Part shown: piece after piece, positions 22,337 through 26,420 of the stretch
How positions within the stretch are numbered: the stretch's first letter is position 1
How the letters are laid out: each line of letters begins with the position of its first letter
DNA from: Oscillospiraceae bacterium
Lineage (GTDB): Bacteria > Bacillota > Clostridia > Oscillospirales > Oscillospiraceae
Direction of reading: 5' to 3'
Length of the DNA stretch: 26,420 bases
NCBI GenBank assembly: GCA_016296235.1
Contig: JAEDJR010000009.1
Location: 1-26,420 of the forward strand
Notes under the pieces: model-generated
What the model was told of the DNA's origin: nothing
Databases searched by the model: none
Seen by the model: only the letters and a program-made list of their open reading frames with translations
Made by a program: the position numbers and the translations under genes

Positions 22337-22693
22337 TTACGGAGTCTGCAAGCCAAAGCTGACAGCGATGGCGGAATCAATCTGGTTCATCAGCCGGTCG
22401 TCCACATGCCCCATATGTTCCCGCAGGCGGCGCTTGTCGATGGTGCGGATCTGCTCCAGCAAAACCACGGAATCCTTGGTCAGGCCAACCTCTCGCCCCG
22501 TCAGGGAGATGTGGGTCGGCAGCTTGGCTTTCCCGGTCTGGCTGGTGATGGCCGCCGCGATCACCGTGGGGGAATGCTTGTTTCCGGTATCGTTCTGCAC
22601 AATCAGAACCGGTCTGGTCCCGCCCTGCTCACTGCCAACCACAGGGCTGAGATCGGCGTAAAAGATATCGCCTCGTTTTACGTTGGTGTCCAT
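22337..22693 (-). CDS. MazF/NdoA-family endoribonuclease toxin
   Basis: 118 aa from ATG 22693 (GGAGTG 8 nt upstream), close to the length of Bacillus NdoA. The signature VKRGDIFYADLSPVVGSEQGG (from residue 5), with TRPVLIVQND (26-35), includes Arg27 and is followed by the Thr50 region (AAAITSQTGKAKLPTH) that lines the RNA-cleaving pocket; VLLEQIRTIDKRRL (77-90) is also typical. Such enzymes cut mRNA at short sequence motifs. In Bacillus the order is alr, antitoxin ndoAI, ndoA; here only 122 bp lies between alr and this gene, with no open frame large enough for an NdoAI-like antitoxin. Either the partner lies elsewhere or the enzyme acts without one. Confidence 0.93.
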   Translation of the reverse strand: MDTNVKRGDIFYADLSPVVGSEQGGTRPVLIVQNDTGNKHSPTVIAAAITSQTGKAKLPTHISLTGREVGLTKDSVVLLEQIRTIDKRRLREHMGHVDDRLMNQIDSAIAVSFGLQTP

Positions 22694-22772
22694 TCGCTTC
22701 ACACTCCGCGGAAAATAGTGGCTCCGCCGTTGCCACGGCCGGGCTACTGTTATTCTCCCACGCAGAGGTGTT

Positions 22773-22781
22773 TTTATACCA
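22773..22781 (-). promoter_or_regulatory. Possible extended -10 element between alr and mazF
   Basis: On the minus strand TGGTATAAA (22781-22773) resembles an extended -10 element. No good -35 box lies at the usual distance. It could give mazF separate expression about 75 nt upstream of its ATG. Confidence 0.3.
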
Positions 22782-22815
22782 CCAAAAGGCTCCCGTAGCA
22801 TTCTATGCCAGAGGT

Positions 22816-23979
22816 TCAGACAATGTACTGCAAAATTTCCGTGGGCTTGCCGTTCTGCAGGTAAATCCGCGGGATGCGCTTGCTGATGCCGCAGAGTACC
22901 TCATAGGAGATGGTGTCCAGCTGGCGGGCCAGAATGTCGCAGGGGCGTTCCTCTCCGATGATGGTGACCTCGTCGCCCACCTGCACATCGGGGACGTCCG
23001 TCACGTCCACCATGCACATATCCATGCAGATGCGGCCCACCACCGGTACCAGCTTCCCCCGCAGCAGAAACTGTGCCCGACCCGACAGGCTCCGCAGCAA
23101 TCCGTCGGCATAGCCGATGGACAGCACGGCAAGTTTGCGGTCGGAGGGCGTGGTGTACGTCCGGCCGTAGCTGACGTCGACTCCGGCCGGGATCTCCCGG
23201 AACTGGGACACGGTGGTGCACAGGCTCAGCATCGGCTTCAGAGCCAGCACATCCCGGGTGTCCTCCGAGGGATAGACGCCGTAGGTCATGATGCCGGGGC
23301 GCACCATATCCATGGCGTACTCCGGATACAGGAGCGTCGCCCCGGAATTGCAGCAGTGGCGAATTTCCGGCCGGATGCCGCGGCTTTCCAGATAATCCAG
23401 CGCCTGGGTGAAGCGCCGGTACTGCAGCCGGGTAAAGGCCTCATCCGCCGGATCCCGGCTGTCGGCCACGCAGAAGTGCATGAAAACGCCCTCCACATGG
23501 AGATGCGGCAGGCTGGCTGCCTCAACCATCTCCTCCAGGGCCGCCTCCGGACCGTAGGCCGTGAAGCCGATGCGGGTCATGCCCGTATCCAGCTTCAAAT
23601 GGGTGTTGAGAATAAAATTGGTGCCGCTCAAGGCATCATTCAATTCCCGGGCGTACTCCAGGGAATGAATTTCCTGGGTCAGATCCAGGTAGATCATGTT
23701 TTCGGCATACATGGCCGGCGTATAGCCCAGAATCAGGATGGGCGCCCGGATTCCGCCACGGCGCAGCTGCACCGCCTCCTCCAGGTTGGACACCGCCAGG
23801 TAGGCTGCTCCCAGCTCCACCAGGGCATGGCTCACCGGTACGGCCCCATGGCCGTAGGCGTCGGCCTTCATGACCCCCAGAAACTTGCAGTTTCCGGGAA
23901 TATGGCCGGTAATGGCATGGTAATTATAGGCCAGAGCATCCAGATCCACACTGGCCCAGGTTCTCTTCAGTAGTTTCAT
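22816..23979 (-). CDS. alr: Alanine racemase
   Basis: 387 aa PLP enzyme interconverting L- and D-alanine, supplying D-Ala for peptidoglycan. The PLP-binding lysine is Lys38 in VMKADAYGHG (36-45), and the opposing catalytic tyrosine is Tyr271 in VSYGRTY. Other family features are LKLDTGMTRIGF (128-139), HCCNSGATL (208-216), VRPGIMTYG and VGRICMDMCMVDVT. ATG 23979 follows GAGG and lies one base after the stop of the GerS-like lipoprotein gene, so the two are co-transcribed and possibly coupled. In C. difficile an alanine racemase gene is likewise in an operon with gerS. Confidence 0.97.
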   Translation of the reverse strand: MKLLKRTWASVDLDALAYNYHAITGHIPGNCKFLGVMKADAYGHGAVPVSHALVELGAAYLAVSNLEEAVQLRRGGIRAPILILGYTPAMYAENMIYLDLTQEIHSLEYARELNDALSGTNFILNTHLKLDTGMTRIGFTAYGPEAALEEMVEAASLPHLHVEGVFMHFCVADSRDPADEAFTRLQYRRFTQALDYLESRGIRPEIRHCCNSGATLLYPEYAMDMVRPGIMTYGVYPSEDTRDVLALKPMLSLCTTVSQFREIPAGVDVSYGRTYTTPSDRKLAVLSIGYADGLLRSLSGRAQFLLRGKLVPVVGRICMDMCMVDVTDVPDVQVGDEVTIIGEERPCDILARQLDTISYEVLCGISKRIPRIYLQNGKPTEILQYIV

Positions 23980-23980
23980 A

Positions 23981-24550
23981 TTATTCCTCGAATCGAAAGT
24001 CTTTGATTTCCACAGTCAGACAGCGAACGCCATCCTGGGCTACTTCCGCATAGACCGGCACCCGGTTGGCGTCCAGCCAGGTGTCCACGGTCAGCTCCTC
24101 ATCGTCATAGCCCCGCAAATAGGTGATTCGCTCCAGGTCGCCGTCCGGGCCGGCCCACGCAATATACTCGCCGGTCCAGCATTGCCCCAGGAGCCACGGT
24201 GCAGCCACCGGCGACGGAAACCCGTTGGCCAGCTTTCCAAACTCCAGCTCCACGCCGTCAAATTCCAGAACCGCGCCATTGCCGGAAACCGTTGCGGCAA
24301 TCCCGGCGATGCTCTCCGGCTCCAGGACGCGCAGCCGGGTCTTGTCCCCGGTATAGCTGCAGTCCAGAGTGAAGGAATACACCTTCTCCCCATAGTCCGC
24401 TGTCACCACAGCCGTGAAGCTGCAGCCGCCGGCCTCCATCAGTCCGGTTCGAAAATCCAGAGCTTTCTGGGTGGGCTGGTTTTTTTCGCCGCCGCAGGCC
24501 GTCAGGCACAGCACCAGGCAGCACAGAATCCATAGTTTTTTCAGAGGCAC
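23981..24550 (-). CDS. GerS-like lipoprotein
   Basis: 189 aa from GTG 24550. A short basic N-terminus and hydrophobic stretch end in lipobox LTAC (acylated Cys19, followed by GGEKN), predicting an outer-face lipoprotein. The mature part looks like the LolA/GerS beta-sheet type: FTAVVTADYGEKVYSFTLDC, LRVLEPESIAGIAATVSGNG, VLEFDGVELEFGKL, VDTWLDANRVPVYAEV. Assignment rests on this pattern and on its position directly before alr, as for C. difficile gerS, a germination lipoprotein needed for cortex modification. The start is uncertain: GGAG almost touches the GTG, while a CTG at 24544 is better spaced. A longer in-frame reading through nnrD is rejected. Confidence 0.65.
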   Translation of the reverse strand: MPLKKLWILCCLVLCLTACGGEKNQPTQKALDFRTGLMEAGGCSFTAVVTADYGEKVYSFTLDCSYTGDKTRLRVLEPESIAGIAATVSGNGAVLEFDGVELEFGKLANGFPSPVAAPWLLGQCWTGEYIAWAGPDGDLERITYLRGYDDEELTVDTWLDANRVPVYAEVAQDGVRCLTVEIKDFRFEE

Positions 24551-24563
24551 TCCATCCCATCGC

Positions 24564-25424
24564 CTAAGGCAGTAGTCGCGGAAGGGCCTCCAGCAAGTCC
24601 AGCGGCCCCAGGGCGTACTGACCAAGCCGCCCGGCCGCCAGATCTCCCGCCGTGCCGTGGAGCCAGGCGGCAGCTGCCGCCGCTTCCAGGGGCGGAATCC
24701 CCTGGCCCAGAAGTGCCGCCAGAATGCCTGCCAGCACGTCCCCGCTGCCCCCGGTGGCCATACCGGCGTTGCCGGTTCGGTTGACATAAGTCTTTTTCCC
24801 ATCGGTAATAACGGTTTCATGGCCCTTTCGCAGGACAACAGCGCCGGTCTCCCGGGCCAGGGTCATGGCGCCGGTGATTCGGTCGGTCTCCGGCGCTTGG
24901 GTCAGGCGGCGGAATTCCCCCTCATGGGGCGTCAGAATCACGGGACAAGCCGCTCCGCGCAGTACATCTATATGCCCGGCGGCGGCATTTATGCCATCGG
25001 CGTCCAGCACCAGCGGGCAGCGGCAGCGGCGCAGCAGCTCCAGCACCAGGGTTTCGACCCCGGGTGCACGTCCCAGACCGGGGCCAAGAAGACAGGCGTC
25101 CGCCGTCTCCAGCTTTTCCAGAATTCCGGGAAGGGCGTCGGGAGAAAGTCGTCCATCCTCGTCCGGCAGCGGAAACACCATGGGCGCGTCCAGCTTGGCC
25201 GCCACGATGGCATAGACCGACCGGGGCACGCCGGTGAAAATCAATCCCGCGCCCGTCCGCAGGGCCCCTTTCGCCGCCAGCGACGGTGCGCCGGTGAAGC
25301 CCTCGGAGCCTGCCAAAATCAAAACCCGGCCATAGTCGCCCTTGTGGGTATTCTGATCCCGGGGCGGACAGAGCCGTTTGACAAGCGAGTATGAAGTCTG
25401 CTGAACAAGCCAGGTTGGAAGCAT
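24564..25424 (-). CDS. nnrD: ADP-dependent NAD(P)H-hydrate dehydratase (NnrD domain only)
   Basis: 286 aa from ATG 25424, with AAGGAGA 8 nt upstream; an in-frame extension through the upstream repeat is not credible. Repairs hydrated NAD(P)H using ADP. Ribokinase-like features are GDYGRVLILAGSEGFTGAPS (29-48), CLLGPGLGR (111-119), VLDADGINA (139-147), LTPHEGEFRRL (164-174) and the anion-hole signature ATGGSGDVLAGILAALL (223-239, catalytic Asp229). The N-terminal NnrE epimerase domain, fused in many bacteria, is absent. It heads the minus-strand operon nnrD, gerS-like, alr; 13 bp separate its stop from the GerS-like GTG. Confidence 0.93.
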   Translation of the reverse strand: MLPTWLVQQTSYSLVKRLCPPRDQNTHKGDYGRVLILAGSEGFTGAPSLAAKGALRTGAGLIFTGVPRSVYAIVAAKLDAPMVFPLPDEDGRLSPDALPGILEKLETADACLLGPGLGRAPGVETLVLELLRRCRCPLVLDADGINAAAGHIDVLRGAACPVILTPHEGEFRRLTQAPETDRITGAMTLARETGAVVLRKGHETVITDGKKTYVNRTGNAGMATGGSGDVLAGILAALLGQGIPPLEAAAAAAWLHGTAGDLAAGRLGQYALGPLDLLEALPRLLP

Positions 25425-25446
25425 GGCACATCTCTCCTTGGGGAAC

Positions 25447-25480
25447 GGATTGCCGCATGGCTTCGCTCCTCGCAATGACA
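25447..25480. repeat. Family A repeat, half-element
   Basis: Begins GGATTGCCGCATGGCTTCGC and ends CCTCGCAATGACA. It matches the reverse complement of the left arm of the full element at 995-1030 with few differences. The matching second arm is missing; a family B repeat starts 20 bp further on. It lies in the nnrD 5' untranslated region. Confidence 0.75.
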
Positions 25481-25499
25481 CGGTGAACGAAAACTGACC

Positions 25500-25568
25500 G
25501 TAGGGGCGGCTGTCAGCCGCCAGTTGACACGTGCCTCCGGATCCCGGGCGGCTGATAGCCGCCCCTAC
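25500..25568. repeat. Interspersed inverted repeat, family B (full element)
   Basis: GTAGGGGCGGCTGTCAGCCG (from 25500, arm to 25523) and a right arm ending GGCTGATAGCCGCCCCTAC (25545-25568) are reverse complements with about two mismatches over 24 bp. Each arm is itself palindromic (GGCGGCTGTCAGCCGCC), so it can form one long or two short hairpins. It lies in the nnrD 5' untranslated region. Confidence 0.8.
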
Positions 25569-25613
25569 GCCAAAAGCCGCGCCCTACCCATGCAGATTTC
25601 AATCCATACAGAA

Positions 25614-25642
25614 ATTATACTCCATGAAATTCCTTCTTGCAA
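25614..25642 (-). promoter_or_regulatory. Promoter of the nnrD operon
   Basis: On the minus strand TTGCAA (25642-25637), a 17-bp spacer and TATAAT (25619-25614) predict a start near 25607. The leader of about 180 nt would contain both repeats. The -35 hexamer is palindromic and also serves the divergent promoter. Confidence 0.75.
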
Positions 25643-25665
25643 GACCCGGAAAACTGTGTTAGAAT
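25637..25665 (+). promoter_or_regulatory. Promoter of the pheS T-box transcript
   Basis: TTGCAA (25637-25642), a 17-bp spacer and TAGAAT (25660-25665) with an extended TGT element upstream. The start is predicted near 25672, just before the T-box stem I. Confidence 0.75.
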
Positions 25666-25671
25666 AAGCTC

Positions 25672-25906
25672 AATATTGCAAAAGCGATGATCGAGCTGTC
25701 AAGAATCCGAACCGGCTGCAGAGAGGACGGGGTTGCTGAAACCGTCTGCCGGGGATTTGCGGCCTTCTCTCGTGAGCTGCGGCCTGAATATGCAGTAGGG
25801 CTCGCCGGGTGACTCCGTTATGGGTGAAAAGCGCGCTGATAGGCGAAGTTTGGGTGGTACCGCGGAAGATTGGTCTTTCGTCCCTTGTGGACGGAGGGCT
25901 TTTTTA
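25672..25906 (+). promoter_or_regulatory. T-box leader (tRNA-Phe responsive) with terminator
   Basis: The T-box sequence TGGGTGGTACCGCGG is at 25851-25865. A terminator follows: 25874-25883 pairs with 25889-25898 (core CGTCC/GGACG), then TTTTTT. Upstream, stem I can be built from CGAG with CTCG, AATCC with GGATT, CCGGC with GCCGG and GACGG with CCGTC, with an apical loop containing GCTG. The 3' side of the lower internal loop holds TTC (25765-25767), the likely Phe specifier, which agrees with pheS downstream. Uncharged tRNA-Phe should stabilise the antiterminator and allow transcription. The helix assignments are by eye. Confidence 0.9.
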
Positions 25907-25941
25907 TTTGTATTTTAAGATCAAAGGAGATAGACACAATC

Positions 25942-26420
25942 ATGAAACAGCAGCTGGAAAAAATCCGGCAGGAGGCCCTGGCCGCCATGGAGGCTGCCGC
26001 CGACTCCCAGGAGCTGGAGGCCCTGCGGGTCCGGTATCTGGGCAAAAAGGGCGAACTGACCGCCGTGCTCAAGCAGATGGGCAAGCTCTCCGCCGAAGAG
26101 CGTCCCGTCATGGGCCAGATTGCCAACAACGTCCGGGCCGCCATTGAGCAGACCCTGGAGCAGGCCAAAACCCATCTGGCCGCCAAGGCCATGGAGGCAA
26201 AGCTCCGGGCCGAAGCCGTGGACGTCACCATCCCCGGCAAGGAGGTGTCCCTGGGCCATCAGCACCCCATGAACATGGTGCTGCAGGAGATCAAGGACAT
26301 CTTTGTCGGCATGGGCTACCAGGTGGTGGACGGCCCCGAGGTGGAGCTGGCCAGCTACAACTTTACCCGGCTGAACATCGAGGAGGGCCACCCCTCCCGG
26401 GACCGCAGCGATACCTTCTA
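25942..26420 (+). CDS. pheS: Phenylalanine-tRNA ligase alpha subunit, 3' truncated by window
   Basis: The first 159 codons are present. The N-terminal coiled-coil tRNA-binding region (about 1-85) contains the conserved RVRYLGKKGELTAVLK (29-44) and is followed by the start of the catalytic domain: HPMNMVLQEIKDIFVGMGY and GPEVELASYNFTRLNIEEGH, then HPSRDRSDTF, matching the bacterial PheS HPARDMQDTF motif. The enzyme charges tRNA-Phe as a heterotetramer with PheT, presumably encoded beyond the window. ATG 25942 is preceded by AAAGGAGA at 25923-25930. Expression should be controlled by the T-box leader immediately upstream. Confidence 0.95.
   Translation, partial: MKQQLEKIRQEALAAMEAAADSQELEALRVRYLGKKGELTAVLKQMGKLSAEERPVMGQIANNVRAAIEQTLEQAKTHLAAKAMEAKLRAEAVDVTIPGKEVSLGHQHPMNMVLQEIKDIFVGMGYQVVDGPEVELASYNFTRLNIEEGHPSRDRSDTF

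Noticed and set aside
22694..22815. Small antitoxin gene between alr and mazF
   Set aside because: The gap is 122 bp, too short for an NdoAI-like protein, and no frame with a ribosome-binding site is present.

Overview
The window looks like chromosomal core sequence from a spore-forming, obligately anaerobic Clostridia, most likely a gut Oscillospiraceae/Ruminococcaceae relative. The evidence is high-GC coding sequence with AT-rich promoters, a clostridial-order Rnf operon (rnfCDGEAB), a Phe T-box ahead of pheS, MurT/GatD lipid II amidation genes, a GerS-like lipoprotein next to alanine racemase, GerMN and SLH/NlpC-P60 proteins, and three families of short inverted repeats of the kind scattered through such genomes. 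I see no phage, transposase, CRISPR, tRNA or rRNA. The genus call is inference.

Layout. 1-2756 (+): two flavoproteins, the first cut by the window edge, separated by an inverted repeat. 2757-8001 (+): a strong promoter, a roughly 230-nt leader, the six-gene Rnf operon (mostly 4-bp ATGA overlaps) and a strong terminator. Rnf couples ferredoxin oxidation and NAD+ reduction to ion export. 8063-10946 (+): an aminotransferase and pyruvate kinase, each with its own promoter and terminator. 10941-14815 (-): a translationally coupled operon of a ComEA-like helix-hairpin-helix protein, an OmpR-type regulator, a sensor kinase and a lipoprotein with three GerMN-like domains. It fires from a promoter whose -10 box abuts, as one palindrome, the -10 box of the divergent D,D-carboxypeptidase gene (14863, +), which is followed by a family 4 uracil-DNA glycosylase. 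17195-19304 (-): gatD and murT. 19388-21802 (+): exonuclease III and an SLH-SH3-NlpC/P60 secreted hydrolase whose terminator carries a repeat in its loop. 21871-25642 (-): nnrD, a GerS-like lipoprotein, alr, an apparently antitoxin-less mazF and an unknown 139-aa gene. 25637 to the end (+): a Phe T-box leader and the 5' part of pheS, with a promoter that shares its palindromic -35 hexamer with the nnrD promoter.

Energy metabolism (Rnf, pyk) and envelope biology (carboxypeptidase, NlpC/P60, MurT/GatD, Alr, GerS-like and GerMN lipoproteins, two-component system) dominate. The most unusual points are the regulator-kinase-GerMN lipoprotein operon, which resembles actinobacterial MtrA-MtrB-LpqB; two compact bidirectional promoters; a terminator hairpin that contains the next gene's Shine-Dalgarno; a terminator interrupted by a repeat; and a cysteine-rich tail on RnfE. 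No wholly new multi-gene system is evident. All readings are by eye, without database searches.
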